Shown: positions 32,409-42,442 of the stretch, piece by piece
How positions within the stretch are numbered: position 1 is the stretch's first letter
How the letters are laid out: each line of letters begins with the position of its first letter
Source of the DNA: Pseudomonas abietaniphila
Lineage (GTDB): Bacteria; Pseudomonadota; Gammaproteobacteria; Pseudomonadales; Pseudomonadaceae
Reading direction: 5' to 3'
Assembly (NCBI RefSeq): GCF_039697315.1
Contig: NZ_CP155619.1
Coordinates: forward strand, 3,410,001-3,474,000
Length of the DNA: 64,000 bases
Position numbers and translations under genes: made by a program
The notes under the pieces: generated by a model
The model's database searches: none
What the model saw: the letters and a program-made list of their open reading frames with translations, nothing else
What the model was told of the DNA's origin: nothing

Positions 32409-34646
32409 TTATCGCTTGAACAATCCCTTGATGGCGTCCTTGAGCTCGGGACTGACCTTGTCTCCCAGCTTTTCGTCGATCTTGTCGCCAATGCGATCCG
32501 TGGCGAGTTTTGCGGCGACTTTGCCCAGTCCTTCGTTGTCCAGACGGCAGGCCTTGGCGCCAAGTTCCAGCGGGCCGCGGCAGAGAATCGGCCATTCGAT
32601 GCCGACAAAGCGCGGGTTCACTTCGCAGGCAGGGTCCGGCATGTCGCTCTTGTCGCCTTCGATGATCACGCCGACCCGGTAATTCATGCCCAGCACGCGC
32701 AGGTCGATGTCGCCATCGCCGTTGACCGTGAGACCCGGCGTGCGGACTTTGAGGTCCGGGTTGCTGGCCACGCCGTTACGGAATGTCAGATTGCCGTTGA
32801 GCTGCTGGAAAGGCGTGTCCTTGCCGCGTGGCTCGCCGCTCAGGGTCTTGCGATTGAGCACCGAAATGCCGCGACACAGCTGCTGCTCGAGGTTGGCGTT
32901 GACCAGCACGCCGTCGTTGAGCGCAAAGCTGGCGGTGCCGTTGAGACTTTCGACCAGCGCCTTCTCGCTGTTGCCCTTGGCGGTGACGTCGCTGTTCAGA
33001 TTCAGCAGGCCGCGCAGCGGAGGCGTGGTGCCCTGGCTCTGGATGAAACGCTCGACCGGCACTTTGACGATGTGGGTCTTCACGCTGGCCAGCGGTACTT
33101 CCGGGCGCACGTCCAGATTGCCTTTGACTTCGAAGTTACCGTTGTAGAGGTCACCGCGCAGGCTGTCGACCGTGATGACGCCGTCCAGCGCCGAGGTCTT
33201 GAGCGCAGCGTTCTGGATCGGCAGCTTCTCGACGGTCAGCTTGCCGAAACTCAGATCGGCGTCGACGTCGAGCTTGCGCATGCGCTCCAGCGGCAACAGC
33301 CTGGTGTCGCTCCAGGCGACTTGTGTCGGCTGGTTGGGCAGGGGGCTGGTGCCCGATGCGGCCATCGCTTCGGCTTCGTTACCCTGAACTTCGGTTTTAC
33401 GCGCAGCACCTGCGGCCTTGGACTGTTCGCTCTGTGGCGGGCGATATCGGTCCGCGTCAAACGTATCGGCCTTCAGTTGCAGGCGCAGCGACTGCTTGGC
33501 GAAATCATCCACGGCGACTCGGCCGGTGAAGGTGCTGTCATCCAGGCGCAGCGTCAGGTCGTCCAGCGAGACACTGGTTTGCGTTGCTGCAATGCGGCTG
33601 ACCATTTCCAGTCGGGTCAGGCTGTTGTCGCCCAGGGTTGGCGCGGTCTGGCCGACGCTGTCGAGGAACTCGCGCAGGTTGAACTGGGCAATGGAAATGC
33701 CGCCGCTCAGTTGTGGCGCTTTGTCCAGATCGCGTACGTGCAGCTCGCCCAGGGCGCGCAGCTGGTTGGCGGAAAACTTGAGGTTGGTCCACTCGGCCAC
33801 GTTGGCCGACATGTCGGCCAGAAGCTGGCCTTGCGCGGAGAAAGTCAGGGTCTTGCCTTGCAGCGGATCGCCTGCCGCCTCGCCCGAGAAGCGCATGTCG
33901 TCGAACTGATAACGCTTGAGCGCGCGGTCGAACCGCAGTTTGCCGGTCAGTTCTGTCTTGGTGCGGATCACCGGCTGGTTGGTGCTCAAGAAGGCTGTCA
34001 GCTTCACCGGAATGTCGGTAGCGTTGTGGACCGGGCCGGTGCTCAGTTGAATGCTCTCGGCGGTGAACTGCCGGGCTTTCTGCACATCATTGAAGTCAAT
34101 GCGTGCGTTGTTCACGGTCAGGCTGTCGATGTCCAGTTTGAGCGGTTGCCAGGCCTTGTCCGGTTTGGCGGCCGCTGTGTCCGGTGCGGCATCCGGCGAG
34201 GTCTGAGCGACAGGAGGCTGCGCGGGATTGGTCGCAGCGGCAGGCACCTTGCCGATGTCTTCCCAGTTGCCGTGGCCGTTTTCGTCTCGGGTCAGCATCA
34301 GGTTGAGGCCTTCGACCCGCACGTCGCTCATCTGCACTTCTTTGCGCAGCAAGGGCAGGACACGGACCGAGAGGCCCAGCATCTGCAAATCGGCAAACGG
34401 TTTTGACGGCTCGGTCAGCGTGGCGACGCTGGCGTCGTGCAGCTCCAGGCCCAGCCAGGGGAACAGGCTCCAGCCAATGTCGCCATTGAGCGTCAGCTCG
34501 ACGTGCGCCCTGTCGCGGACCAGTTTACGAATCTCGTCTTTGTAATCGTTGGGATCAAACAGATGGGTCAAGGCAAAGCCGAGAGCCACGATGATCAGCA
34601 ACAGCCCGAGAATGAATAGTCCCAGGATTTTGCCGAACGCTTTCAT
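32409..34646 (-). CDS. AsmA-family protein
   Basis: A 745-residue AsmA-type envelope protein. One N-terminal membrane anchor (KILGLFILGLLLIIVALGFALTHLFDPNDYK), then a long periplasmic beta-rich body with the family segments NDYKDEIRKLVRDRAHVELTLNGDIGWSLFPWLGLELHDASVA and, near the C-terminus, LNGTASFALNDGVLVNANLEQQLC. AsmA-like proteins belong to the bridge-like lipid-transfer group that moves phospholipid to the outer membrane. AAGGA lies 7 bases before the ATG. A monocistronic gene with repeats directly at its 3' end. Confidence 0.93.
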   Translation of the reverse strand: MKAFGKILGLFILGLLLIIVALGFALTHLFDPNDYKDEIRKLVRDRAHVELTLNGDIGWSLFPWLGLELHDASVATLTEPSKPFADLQMLGLSVRVLPLLRKEVQMSDVRVEGLNLMLTRDENGHGNWEDIGKVPAAATNPAQPPVAQTSPDAAPDTAAAKPDKAWQPLKLDIDSLTVNNARIDFNDVQKARQFTAESIQLSTGPVHNATDIPVKLTAFLSTNQPVIRTKTELTGKLRFDRALKRYQFDDMRFSGEAAGDPLQGKTLTFSAQGQLLADMSANVAEWTNLKFSANQLRALGELHVRDLDKAPQLSGGISIAQFNLREFLDSVGQTAPTLGDNSLTRLEMVSRIAATQTSVSLDDLTLRLDDSTFTGRVAVDDFAKQSLRLQLKADTFDADRYRPPQSEQSKAAGAARKTEVQGNEAEAMAASGTSPLPNQPTQVAWSDTRLLPLERMRKLDVDADLSFGKLTVEKLPIQNAALKTSALDGVITVDSLRGDLYNGNFEVKGNLDVRPEVPLASVKTHIVKVPVERFIQSQGTTPPLRGLLNLNSDVTAKGNSEKALVESLNGTASFALNDGVLVNANLEQQLCRGISVLNRKTLSGEPRGKDTPFQQLNGNLTFRNGVASNPDLKVRTPGLTVNGDGDIDLRVLGMNYRVGVIIEGDKSDMPDPACEVNPRFVGIEWPILCRGPLELGAKACRLDNEGLGKVAAKLATDRIGDKIDEKLGDKVSPELKDAIKGLFKR

Positions 34647-34967
34647 GGGCGAGTCCTTGTAATCGAGTCGTTCAAAATTTAGCCCGCGAGTATAGCGTTC
34701 TCACGCAGACGCCGGGCTCTGGATGGCCTTATGCACTTTAGTGAAGTTCATACAGTGACAAACGGTATAAAAATCGTAGTAGCAGAGTGCTTCCTGTCAT
34801 GCATCAGATGGTAATCTCTCGCCGTTCGCGGGTCATGCTGCGTCGAAATGTCACGTAATGAGGCTTTCTGCCGATAAAACTCCCGATGCTTGCGTGCATG
34901 AAGAGGGGTGGCGGAAGCAATGCCGTTGTTCTTGCGGGACACAACTATAAATAGGGGCAAAACTTAA
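34647..34967. other. Divergent promoter region (asmA-like / OFA antiporter)
   Basis: A 320-base region with no supported gene. AT-rich around 34735-34785 (AACGGTATAAAAATCGTAG). Close to the antiporter there is a possible sigma-54 site at 34909-34923. Confidence 0.5.
34909..34923 (+). promoter_or_regulatory. Possible sigma-54 promoter of OFA antiporter
   Basis: TGGCGGAAGCAATGC keeps GG and GC exactly 12 bases apart, the -24/-12 spacing, about 45 bp before the start codon. The -12 element (ATGC) is imperfect, so this is weak. Confidence 0.25.
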
Positions 34968-36629
34968 ATGACTACAAGCACTGCTCTGGGCGGCTCAATC
35001 GCTCAGCCTGCGTTCTTGTCCAAAGAACGCATTATCGCCAAGCGCGGTTTCAACCGCTGGCTCGTACCACCGGCCGCACTGGCCATTCACCTCTGTATCG
35101 GTATGGCTTACGGCTTCTCGGTATTCTGGTTGCCGCTGTCCAAGGCCATCGGCATCAAGACCGCCGTTGCCTGCGCACCGGACATGAGTTTCTTCCAGCA
35201 AGTGTTTTCGTCCAGCTGTGACTGGCCGATCTCCATGCTCGGCTGGATTTACACCCTGTTCTTCATCTTCCTGGGTTGCTCGGCGGCTATCTGGGGCGGC
35301 TGGCTGGAACACGCGGGTCCACGTAAAGCCGGTGCCGTTTCGGCCCTGTGCTGGTGTGGCGGTCTGCTGATCTCGGCGCTGGGTGTGTACACCCACCAGA
35401 TCTGGCTGATGTGGATTGGTTCGGGCGTGATCGGCGGTATCGGTCTGGGCCTGGGTTACATCTCGCCTGTTTCGACCCTGATCAAGTGGTTCCCGGACAA
35501 GCGCGGCATGGCGACCGGCATGGCGATCATGGGCTTCGGCGGTGGCGCGATGGTCGGTGCTCCACTGGCGACCGCGTTGATGAGCCATTTCGCAACGCCT
35601 GACAGCGTGGGCGTATGGCAAAGCTTCGTCGCCATGGCAGCGATCTACTTCGTCTTCATGATCGGTGGCGCTCTGGCGTACCGCGTTCCGCCAACCGGCT
35701 GGAAACCTGAAGGCTGGACCGCTCCTGCGAAGAAAACCAACAGCGCGATGATCACCAACCGCCACGTACACGTGAGCGTTGCGTGGAAAACCCCGCAATT
35801 CCGTCTGGTATGGCTGGTGCTGTGCCTGAACGTGTCGGCGGGTATCGGCATCCTCGGCATGGCCTCGCCTCTGCTGCAGGAAGTGTTCGGCGGCAAGCTG
35901 CTGGGCACCGATCAGGCGTTCGGTCAGCTGGACGCGTCGCAACTGGCTGCTATCGCTGCCATCGCAGCCGGCTTCACCGGTCTGCTGAGCCTGTTCAACA
36001 TTGGTGGCCGCTTCTTCTGGGCGTCGTTCTCGGACTACATCGGCCGTAAGGCCACGTACTTCGTGTTCTTCGCGCTGGGCTTCCTGCTCTACGCATCGGT
36101 GCCGACCCTGAGCCACCTGGGCAGCGTTGCGCTGTTCGTTGCAGCGTTCTGTGTGGTGCTGTCGATGTACGGTGGCGGCTTCGCAACCGTTCCGGCGTAC
36201 CTGGCTGACCTGTTCGGTACGCAGATGGTCGGTGCGATCCACGGTCGCCTGCTGACCGCCTGGGCCGCCGCTGGCGTACTGGGTCCGGTGCTGGTGAATT
36301 ACCTGCGTGAGTATCAGCTGAGCCACGGCGTTGCGCGTGCCGACGCTTATGACATCACGCTGTACATCCTCGCTGGCCTGCTGGTGCTGGGCTTCATCTG
36401 CAACATGCTGGTGCGCCCGGTGGCCGACAAGTACTTCATGACCGACGCGGAGCTGAAGGCTGAACAAGCCATCGGTCACGACGCTGGCGCCGACCACACC
36501 ACTTCCCTTGAGTGGAAAGCGGACGCAGGCACCAAGCCTCTGGCGATCCTGGCCTGGCTGGCAGTCGGCATTCCGCTGGCGTGGGGCGTGTGGATCACCC
36601 TGCAGAAGACTGCGGTGTTGTTTCACTAA
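34968..36629 (+). CDS. MFS antiporter, oxalate/formate (OFA) family
   Basis: A 553-residue major facilitator protein of the OFA group. Typical features are [68 protein letters not shown], and the C-terminal [13 protein letters not shown] followed by an extra membrane segment ([20 protein letters not shown]), longer than standard MFS proteins. OFA proteins exchange organic anions such as oxalate for formate; in Pseudomonas the substrate is usually unassigned. A stand-alone gene. Confidence 0.92.
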   Translation: MTTSTALGGSIAQPAFLSKERIIAKRGFNRWLVPPAALAIHLCIGMAYGFSVFWLPLSKAIGIKTAVACAPDMSFFQQVFSSSCDWPISMLGWIYTLFFIFLGCSAAIWGGWLEHAGPRKAGAVSALCWCGGLLISALGVYTHQIWLMWIGSGVIGGIGLGLGYISPVSTLIKWFPDKRGMATGMAIMGFGGGAMVGAPLATALMSHFATPDSVGVWQSFVAMAAIYFVFMIGGALAYRVPPTGWKPEGWTAPAKKTNSAMITNRHVHVSVAWKTPQFRLVWLVLCLNVSAGIGILGMASPLLQEVFGGKLLGTDQAFGQLDASQLAAIAAIAAGFTGLLSLFNIGGRFFWASFSDYIGRKATYFVFFALGFLLYASVPTLSHLGSVALFVAAFCVVLSMYGGGFATVPAYLADLFGTQMVGAIHGRLLTAWAAAGVLGPVLVNYLREYQLSHGVARADAYDITLYILAGLLVLGFICNMLVRPVADKYFMTDAELKAEQAIGHDAGADHTTSLEWKADAGTKPLAILAWLAVGIPLAWGVWITLQKTAVLFH

Positions 36630-36668
36630 GCCGTTTTTGGTGTCGGTCTGATCGGGCCGACATCGAAC

Positions 36669-36848
36669 CTGTAGGAGCGCGCTTGCCCGCGAAGGCGTTT
36701 TTGTTAACGCCCTTGCCGGCCGGCGTCGCTGCTAAAGGTTCGGCCAGATGCAAAACCTGTGGGAGCGAGCTTGCTCGCGAAAGCGGTCAGACACTCGACA
36801 GAGATGTTGAAAGTGAGGGCCCATTCGCGAGCAAGCTCGCGCCCACAG
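36669..36848. repeat. Three REP elements of two types
   Basis: A single CTGTAGGAGCGCGCTTGCCC element (36669-36697) is followed by a facing pair of GAGCGAGCTTGCTCGCGA type (36757-36848). They fill most of the 370-base gap between the antiporter and hisB. Confidence 0.88.
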
Positions 36849-36960
36849 TTGTTTTGAGTCCGCTTGCATGCGCCTGTATGCACATGTCTAACGTGTGCGG
36901 CGCTGGATTCAGCCCGTCAGTCATATCTCCCTTCGTGTTTCTGTTTCCCTCCTACACGCC

Positions 36961-36966
36961 TATAAT
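36961..36966 (+). promoter_or_regulatory. -10 box of the his promoter
   Basis: A perfect TATAAT, 38 bases before the hisB ATG. The -35 region (TTTCTG at 36938) is poor. Confidence 0.55.
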
Positions 36967-37003
36967 GTCCGCCTTTTCGCCCAATGATTTTGCGGAGCTG
37001 GTG

Positions 37004-37597
37004 ATGGCCGAACGTAAGGCGTTCGTCGAGCGCGACACCCTGGAAACCCAGATCAAAGCCTCGATCAACCTGGATGGCACCGGAAAGGCCCGATTCGATA
37101 TCGGCGTTCCTTTTCTTGAACACATGCTCGACCAGATCGCCCGTCACGGGTTGATCGATCTGGATATCGAAAGCAAAGGCGACCTGCATATCGACGACCA
37201 CCACACGGTGGAAGACGTCGGTATCACCCTCGGTCAGGCCTTCAGCAAAGCCATTGGCGACAAAAAAGGCATCCGTCGCTACGGCCACGCCTATGTCCCG
37301 CTGGATGAAGCGCTGTCGCGCGTGGTCATCGACTTTTCCGGTCGTCCTGGCCTGCAGATGCACGTGCCGTACACCCGCGCCACCGTGGGCGGCTTCGATG
37401 TGGACCTGTTCCAGGAGTTCTTCCAGGGCTTCGTCAACCACGCGAACGTCACGCTGCACATCGATAACCTGCGCGGTCACAACACCCACCACCAGATCGA
37501 AACCGTGTTCAAGGCATTTGGCCGCGCGCTGCGCATGGCCGTTGAGCTGGACGACCGCATGGCCGGCCAGATGCCTTCGACCAAGGGCGTGCTGTAA
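37004..37597 (+). CDS. hisB: Imidazoleglycerol-phosphate dehydratase HisB
   Basis: HisB dehydrates imidazoleglycerol phosphate to imidazoleacetol phosphate (histidine pathway). The 197-residue monofunctional enzyme shows the metal-binding motifs [24 protein letters not shown] and [14 protein letters not shown], and the ending STKGVL. The start at 37004 follows GGAG at 6 bases; the long upstream open frame (from 36512) is accidental. Its stop overlaps the hisH start (TAATG). Confidence 0.98.
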   Translation: MAERKAFVERDTLETQIKASINLDGTGKARFDIGVPFLEHMLDQIARHGLIDLDIESKGDLHIDDHHTVEDVGITLGQAFSKAIGDKKGIRRYGHAYVPLDEALSRVVIDFSGRPGLQMHVPYTRATVGGFDVDLFQEFFQGFVNHANVTLHIDNLRGHNTHHQIETVFKAFGRALRMAVELDDRMAGQMPSTKGVL

Positions 37598-38235
37598 TGC
37601 AGACGGTTGCCGTTATCGACTACGGCATGGGCAACCTGCACTCGGTGGCCAAGGCCCTCGAACACGTAGGCGCTGGCCGTGTACTGATCACCAGCGACGC
37701 CGACGTGATTCGTGAAGCCGACCGGGTCGTGTTTCCGGGGGTGGGTGCGATTCGCGACTGCATGGCTGAAATCCGTCGTCTTGGCTTCGATGCCCTGGTG
37801 CGTGAAGTCAGCCAGGACCGTCCGTTTCTCGGCATCTGCGTCGGCATGCAGGCGTTGATGGACCGTAGCGAAGAGAACGATGGCGTTGACTGCATCGGTG
37901 TATTTCCGGGCCAGGTGCGCTTCTTCGGCAAGGATCTCCACGAAGACGGCCAGCACCTGAAAGTCCCGCACATGGGCTGGAACGAAGTGACGCAGGCGGT
38001 GGATCACCCGCTGTGGCACAACATTCCGGACAAGGCGCGGTTCTACTTCGTGCACAGCTATTACATCGAGTCGCCGAACCCTCGGCAGATCGTCGGTCGC
38101 GGTCATTACGGCCATGACTTCGCTGCCGCGCTGGCGGACGGCTCGCGTTTCGCGGTGCAGTTCCACCCTGAGAAGAGCCATACCCATGGCCTGCAATTGC
38201 TGCAGAACTTCGCTGCGTGGGACGGCCGCTGGTAA
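37597..38235 (+). CDS. hisH: Imidazole glycerol phosphate synthase glutaminase subunit HisH
   Basis: HisH is the glutamine amidotransferase that supplies ammonia through HisF to make imidazole glycerol phosphate and AICAR. Triad: the cysteine in FLGICVGMQ, and histidine and glutamate in [11 protein letters not shown]. The 212-residue protein begins [17 protein letters not shown]. Coupled on both sides: TAATG with hisB and with the next small gene. Confidence 0.97.
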   Translation: MQTVAVIDYGMGNLHSVAKALEHVGAGRVLITSDADVIREADRVVFPGVGAIRDCMAEIRRLGFDALVREVSQDRPFLGICVGMQALMDRSEENDGVDCIGVFPGQVRFFGKDLHEDGQHLKVPHMGWNEVTQAVDHPLWHNIPDKARFYFVHSYYIESPNPRQIVGRGHYGHDFAAALADGSRFAVQFHPEKSHTHGLQLLQNFAAWDGRW

Positions 38236-38492
38236 TGAGCAAGAAGAACAAGCCGCCGATCCTGACCCTCACTCCCGAACAGGAGAGCGAGGCGTGTCAC
38301 AAGATCAAGCGGTTCATGGAAGACCGCTTCGAACTGGACCTGGGTTCGTTCGAAGCGGCTGAAATCCTTGAATTGTTCACCCGCGAGATTGCTCCGCACT
38401 ATTACAACCGGGCGATCTTCGATGTGCAGGCGCATTTGAAAGAGCGCTTCGAAAGCATCGAAAGCGACGTCTGGGCGCTCGAGAAAAATTAA
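38235..38492 (+). CDS. DUF2164 family protein
   Basis: An 85-residue soluble protein (LTPEQESEACHKIKRFMEDRFELDLGSFEAAEILELFTREIAPHYYNRAIFDVQAHLKERFESIESDVWALEK), the DUF2164 pattern. Its ATG overlaps the hisH stop (TAATG), so it is translated within the his operon, but no role in histidine synthesis is known. The position between hisH and hisA is usual in Pseudomonas. Confidence 0.88.
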   Translation: MSKKNKPPILTLTPEQESEACHKIKRFMEDRFELDLGSFEAAEILELFTREIAPHYYNRAIFDVQAHLKERFESIESDVWALEKN

Positions 38493-38580
38493 AGGCGGCT
38501 TCACGCTGCAAGAATGATGACGCGTATCTGCTTGCAGCTTATCGCTTGCAGCTCGCAGCTCTTTGACGAAGGAAAAGCTC

Positions 38581-39318
38581 ATGCTGATTATCCCCGCTAT
38601 CGACCTTAAAGACGGTGCCTGCGTGCGCCTTCGTCAGGGTCGCATGGAAGATTCCACAGTGTTCTCCGACGATCCGGTGAGCATGGCTGCCAAGTGGGTT
38701 GAAGGCGGTTGCCGTCGTCTGCATCTGGTCGATCTGAACGGCGCGTTCGAAGGCCAGCCGGTCAACGGTGACGTGGTCACTGCCATCGCCAAGCGTTATC
38801 CGAACCTGCCGATCCAGATCGGTGGCGGTATTCGCTCGCTGGAAACCATCGAGCATTACGTCAAGGCGGGCGTGAGCTACGTCATCATCGGTACCAAGGC
38901 GGTCAAGGAGCCTGAATTCGTGGCTGAGGCCTGCCGCGCGTTTCCGGGCAAAGTGATCGTCGGTCTGGACGCCAAAGATGGCTTCGTCGCCACCGACGGC
39001 TGGGCTGAAGTCAGCTCGGTTCAGGTGATCGACCTGGCGAAGCGTTTCGAAGCGGACGGCGTCTCGGCCATCGTTTATACCGACATCGCCAAAGACGGCA
39101 TGATGCAGGGCTGCAATGTTCCGTTCACCGCTGCGTTGGCGGCTGCCACGAAGATCCCGGTCATCGCTTCCGGCGGTATCCACAACCTGGGCGACATCAA
39201 GGCGCTGCTGGACGCGAAAGCACCGGGCATCATCGGCGCAATCACCGGGCGTGCGATCTACGAAGGCACGCTGGACGTTGCTGAAGCCCAGGCGTTCTGC
39301 GATTCATACAAGGCCTGA
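38581..39318 (+). CDS. hisA: Phosphoribosylformimino-5-aminoimidazole carboxamide ribotide isomerase HisA
   Basis: HisA isomerises ProFAR to PRFAR, the substrate of HisF. The 245-residue (beta-alpha)8 barrel starts [20 protein letters not shown] with the catalytic aspartate in IDLKDG and the second in [12 protein letters not shown]; phosphate loops are GGGIRS and ASGGI. GAAGGA precedes the ATG at 38581; the start at 38563 has no support. Confidence 0.97.
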   Translation: MLIIPAIDLKDGACVRLRQGRMEDSTVFSDDPVSMAAKWVEGGCRRLHLVDLNGAFEGQPVNGDVVTAIAKRYPNLPIQIGGGIRSLETIEHYVKAGVSYVIIGTKAVKEPEFVAEACRAFPGKVIVGLDAKDGFVATDGWAEVSSVQVIDLAKRFEADGVSAIVYTDIAKDGMMQGCNVPFTAALAAATKIPVIASGGIHNLGDIKALLDAKAPGIIGAITGRAIYEGTLDVAEAQAFCDSYKA

Positions 39319-39329
39319 GGGTACTGATT

Positions 39330-39420
39330 CTGTGGGAGCGAATTCATTCGCGAGGCACCCGTTCAATCGACATTGATCGTCATCTGGATGGCCGCATCGC
39401 GAATGAATTCGCTCCCACAG
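39330..39420. repeat. REP pair inside the his cluster
   Basis: Facing GAGCGAATTCATTCGCGA-type REPs (CTGTGGGAGCGAATTCATTC and its reverse complement) between hisA and hisF. The RNA could form a long stem in the polycistronic his transcript. Confidence 0.92.
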
Positions 39421-39485
39421 AGATCCGGTTTTAAAACAAAGTTTGACGTTGGGTTCATGCCCATCAGTTTCTGGAGAACATCCCA

Positions 39486-40256
39486 ATGGCCCTCGCCAAA
39501 CGCATCATCCCTTGCCTCGATGTCGACAATGGTCGTGTGGTCAAGGGCGTTAAGTTCGAGAACATTCGTGACGCCGGCGATCCCGTAGAGATCGCCCGTC
39601 GCTATGACGAGCAGGGTGCCGACGAGATTACCTTTCTCGACATCACGGCCAGTGTCGATGGTCGTGACACCACGTTGCACACCGTAGAGCGCATGGCCAG
39701 TCAGGTGTTCATCCCGCTGACAGTGGGCGGCGGCGTGCGGACCGTGCAAGACATCCGTAATCTGCTCAATGCCGGTGCCGACAAGGTGTCGATCAACACC
39801 GCCGCGGTGTTCAACCCCGAGTTCGTCGGCGAAGCCGCTGCGCGTTTCGGCTCGCAGTGCATTGTGGTGGCGATCGACGCCAAGAAGGTGTCCGGGCCGG
39901 GTGAAGAGCCGCGCTGGGAAATCTTCACCCACGGCGGTCGCAAGCCAACCGGCCTGGACGCTGTGCAGTGGGCCATGAAGATGGAAGGCCTGGGTGCCGG
40001 TGAGATTCTGCTGACCAGCATGGATCAGGACGGCATGAAGAACGGCTTCGACCTGGGCGTGACCCGCGCGATCAGTGATGCGCTGGGTATCCCGGTCATT
40101 GCTTCCGGTGGCGTGGGCAACCTGCAGCATCTGGCTGACGGCGTGCTCGAAGGCCACGCGAGCGCCGTTCTGGCCGCGAGCATTTTCCACTTTGGCGAAT
40201 ACACCGTGCCGGAAGCCAAGGCGTTCATGGCCAAACAAGGGATTGTGGTTCGCTGA
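39486..40256 (+). CDS. hisF: Imidazole glycerol phosphate synthase cyclase subunit HisF
   Basis: HisF joins ammonia from HisH with PRFAR and closes the imidazole ring. The 256-residue barrel begins [33 protein letters not shown]; catalytic aspartates are in PCLDVD and TSMDQDG. A 167-base gap holding a REP pair separates it from hisA; the other his cluster genes are packed tightly. Confidence 0.98.
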   Translation: MALAKRIIPCLDVDNGRVVKGVKFENIRDAGDPVEIARRYDEQGADEITFLDITASVDGRDTTLHTVERMASQVFIPLTVGGGVRTVQDIRNLLNAGADKVSINTAAVFNPEFVGEAAARFGSQCIVVAIDAKKVSGPGEEPRWEIFTHGGRKPTGLDAVQWAMKMEGLGAGEILLTSMDQDGMKNGFDLGVTRAISDALGIPVIASGGVGNLQHLADGVLEGHASAVLAASIFHFGEYTVPEAKAFMAKQGIVVR

Positions 40257-40285
40257 TCCCGTATGTGAATGCTTCATCTGTGTGT

Positions 40286-40388
40286 GATCGCTCCCACGCT
40301 CTGCGTGGGAGTGACTCGCGTGACGCTCTGCGTCACCGGGACGCGGAGCGTCCTGCCCTGCATTCCCACGCAGAGCGTGGGAACGATC
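40286..40388. repeat. Palindromic repeat of the GCTCTGCGTGGGA type
   Basis: CGCTCCCACGCTCTGCGTGG and its inverted partner near 40361-40388 (TTCCCACGCAGAGCGTGG), with inner dyads TGACGCTCTGCGTCA and GGACGCGGAGCGTCC. This is a different family from the other REPs in the window. Confidence 0.88.
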
Positions 40389-40414
40389 AACAACAGCTGA
40401 TGCGAACACCTCAT

Positions 40415-40508
40415 CTGTGGGAGTGAGCTTGCTTACGAAGACTCGGGTACAGCCGCTGGGGATGTGGCGGATGTACGGGCCTCTTCGTGAGCAAGCTCAC
40501 TCCCACAG
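40415..40508. repeat. REP pair, GAGTGAGCTTGCTTACGA type
   Basis: CTGTGGGAGTGAGCTTGCTT and its inverted partner (GAGCAAGCTCACTCCCACAG) between hisF and the binding-protein gene. Confidence 0.88.
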
Positions 40509-40660
40509 TGGTCGGTGATAGTCTTCGACCTCGCCACATCTACCGCCCCAGACGCTTCGAGACACCTCTGTCCTGAAAGCGACGCCACCCATTCCCGAAC
40601 TGGACAACGCCCTGTGTTAACGGCACTCTCTTGCCGACGTCAGGATCGGGTGCCAGGGAT

Positions 40661-41416
40661 ATGTTCAAAGGTGTTTTTCTTGCGCTGATCAGCGTGGCCA
40701 CATTGCTGACAGGAACCGCCCGGGCAGAGGATGCGCCGGCGTATTCGATGGTGTTGCTCACCGAGAACTTCCCGCCTTACAACATGGCCATCGATGGCAA
40801 GAATTTCGCCCAGGAAAGCAATATCCAGGGCATCGCCGTCGAAATCGTTCGCGAAACCTTCAAGCGTGCGGGCGTCGGCTACAACATGACGCTGCGTTTC
40901 CCGTGGGACCGCATTTACAAACTTGCGCTGGAAAAGCCCGGTTACGGCGTGTTCGTGACGGCGCGTTTGCCTGAGCGCGAGAAGCTCTTCAAGTGGGTCG
41001 GCCCTATTGGCCCGGATGACTGGATCATGTTGGCCAAAGCCGACAGCCCGATTCAGTTGAATACCCTGGACGAAGCCCGTCAGTACAAGATCGGCGCCTA
41101 CAAGGGCGATGCGATCGCTGAAGAGCTGGGGCGTCAGGGCATGAACCCGATTGTGGTGCTCAGCGACAAGGACAACGCCAAGAAGCTGGTCGACGGGCAA
41201 ATCGACCTCTGGGCCACGGGTGACCCGGCCGGGCGTTATCTGGCGCGGCAAGAGGGCGTGACCGGATTGAAAACCGTGCTGCGCTTCAACAGCGCCGAGT
41301 TGTTCCTGGCGCTGAACAAAGACACGCCGGATGACGTGGTGAAGAAGCTGCAGACCGCCCTGGATCAGCTTCGCAAGGAGGGAACGGTGGACAGTATTTT
41401 GGGTAAATACCTGTAA
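40661..41416 (+). CDS. Periplasmic solute-binding protein, orphan
   Basis: A 251-residue exported binding protein: signal peptide MFKGVFLALISVATLLTGTARA, lobe 1 (MVLLTENFPPYNMAIDGK, GIAVEIVRETFKRAGVGYNMTLRFPWDRIYKLAL), and the C-terminal VKKLQTALDQLRKEGTVDSILGKY. It belongs to the same broad group as the protein at 7795 (family 3, PAAT-like). No permease or ATPase is adjacent. Start at 40661 chosen for the signal peptide; AGGG is close to it. Confidence 0.86.
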   Translation: MFKGVFLALISVATLLTGTARAEDAPAYSMVLLTENFPPYNMAIDGKNFAQESNIQGIAVEIVRETFKRAGVGYNMTLRFPWDRIYKLALEKPGYGVFVTARLPEREKLFKWVGPIGPDDWIMLAKADSPIQLNTLDEARQYKIGAYKGDAIAEELGRQGMNPIVVLSDKDNAKKLVDGQIDLWATGDPAGRYLARQEGVTGLKTVLRFNSAELFLALNKDTPDDVVKKLQTALDQLRKEGTVDSILGKYL

Positions 41417-41434
41417 ACAGGGTGCGATTTATCT

Positions 41435-41525
41435 CTGTGGGAGCGAATTCATTCGCGATGCGGTGCGACTGCTGAAAAAATGTGCCGGGTATACGGGCCA
41501 ATCGCGAATGAATTCGCTCCCACAG
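41435..41525. repeat. REP pair, GAATTCATTCGCGA type
   Basis: Facing CTGTGGGAGCGAATTCATTC elements between the binding-protein gene and the deacetylase. Confidence 0.88.
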
Positions 41526-41566
41526 AAGAAGGCTGCCTGCTCCATCCATTTCTATCGGATGACAGC

Positions 41567-41607
41567 CCGCATTCGCGGCCCTCGTAACCTCGGACTGCTC
41601 CTACAGG
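41567..41607. repeat. Solo GGTTACGAGGGCCGCGAATG-type repeat
   Basis: The reverse complement of the CTGTAGGAGCAGTCCGAGG-type half-unit that builds the 6.9-7.8 kb array, here as a single copy. Confidence 0.8.
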
Positions 41608-41628
41608 GGTCTGTGTGAGCCGGTAGAT

Positions 41629-42441
41629 CTACCGATAAATCCCATTCTTCCCGTGCCCACCCATCGCCTGATTGCCACGGATGCTGATCATGTGGCGCAG
41701 TTCGATCCAGTCGATGCCCTGGGCCTTGAGCTTGGGCAGTTCACGTTCCAGCACCTCCATGGTCACCGGATACGGATGGCCGATTATCACCGCCGAACCC
41801 TGCTTGTGCGCCAGCCTGACCGCGCTTTGTAGCTGACCGCTGATGGCCTCGGCGGTGCGCTCGTCATCGAGAAACACATCCCGGGAAAGACTGGCCAGGC
41901 CGATCTTCTGGGCTTCGGCTGCCGCAACGGTCTTGGCACTGGTGCGGCTGTCCACCAGAAACAGGTGACGCCGCTGCAGTTCACCCACCAGCCAGTTCAT
42001 CGCCACCGGCTCGGCGGTCATGCGGCTGCCTTCGTGATTATTGATCCCCGCCGCATACGGCACTTTGAGGAGCGCTGCGTTGAGCCGCGATTCGAGTTCG
42101 GTCAGCGGCAGGTCGGGACGCCAGGCGTACGGCCCGGTGGCAGGGTCCATAGGCATGTGCAGCATCACCGTCTTGCCCGCCTTGTGGGCCTGGCGCGCGA
42201 AGTCGGTGGCGTGTGGGGTGTCGGGCATGATCGCCAGTGTCACGGGGCCGGGCAGGGCCAGCGCGCGGCTGTCCTTGTCGGGACTTTGTCCGAGGTCATC
42301 GATGATCAGACTGATGTAAGCGGCCTTCGGCGTTTTGCCGTCGGTTTCCGAGGGTTCGGCGGATGCCGCGTGTGCGGCATCCGTCAGAACAACAGCCATC
42401 ACTGCAAGGGCTCTCGCGAGCCCGGTCAACCAGAAGCGCAT
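41629..42441 (-). CDS. Divergent polysaccharide deacetylase (YibQ-like)
   Basis: A 270-residue exported protein: signal segment RFWLTGLARALAVMAVVLTDAAHAA, then the divergent polysaccharide deacetylase fold (AYISLIIDDLGQSPDKDSRALALPGPVTLAIMPDTPHA, KTVMLHMPMDP, GINNHEGSRMT, FLVDSRTSAKTVA). Members are encoded beside envC and ctpA-type proteases and probably act on cell-wall or surface polysaccharide. The ATG at 42441 is one base after the S41 protease stop (TGATATG). Last gene of the envC-ctpA unit. Confidence 0.9.
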   Translation of the reverse strand: MRFWLTGLARALAVMAVVLTDAAHAASAEPSETDGKTPKAAYISLIIDDLGQSPDKDSRALALPGPVTLAIMPDTPHATDFARQAHKAGKTVMLHMPMDPATGPYAWRPDLPLTELESRLNAALLKVPYAAGINNHEGSRMTAEPVAMNWLVGELQRRHLFLVDSRTSAKTVAAAEAQKIGLASLSRDVFLDDERTAEAISGQLQSAVRLAHKQGSAVIIGHPYPVTMEVLERELPKLKAQGIDWIELRHMISIRGNQAMGGHGKNGIYR

Positions 42442-42442
42442 A

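Noticed and set aside
32325..34406. 693-codon plus-strand frame opposite the asmA-like gene
   Set aside because: Shadow of a clear 745-residue AsmA protein; no ribosome binding site and a start inside a repeat.
34995..36626. 543-codon minus-strand frame opposite the OFA antiporter
   Set aside because: Histidine- and arginine-rich shadow typical of the reverse of membrane-protein genes.
36512..37003. N-terminal extension of hisB by 164 codons
   Set aside because: The extension overlaps the antiporter end and REP elements; the standard HisB start at 37004 has GGAG upstream.
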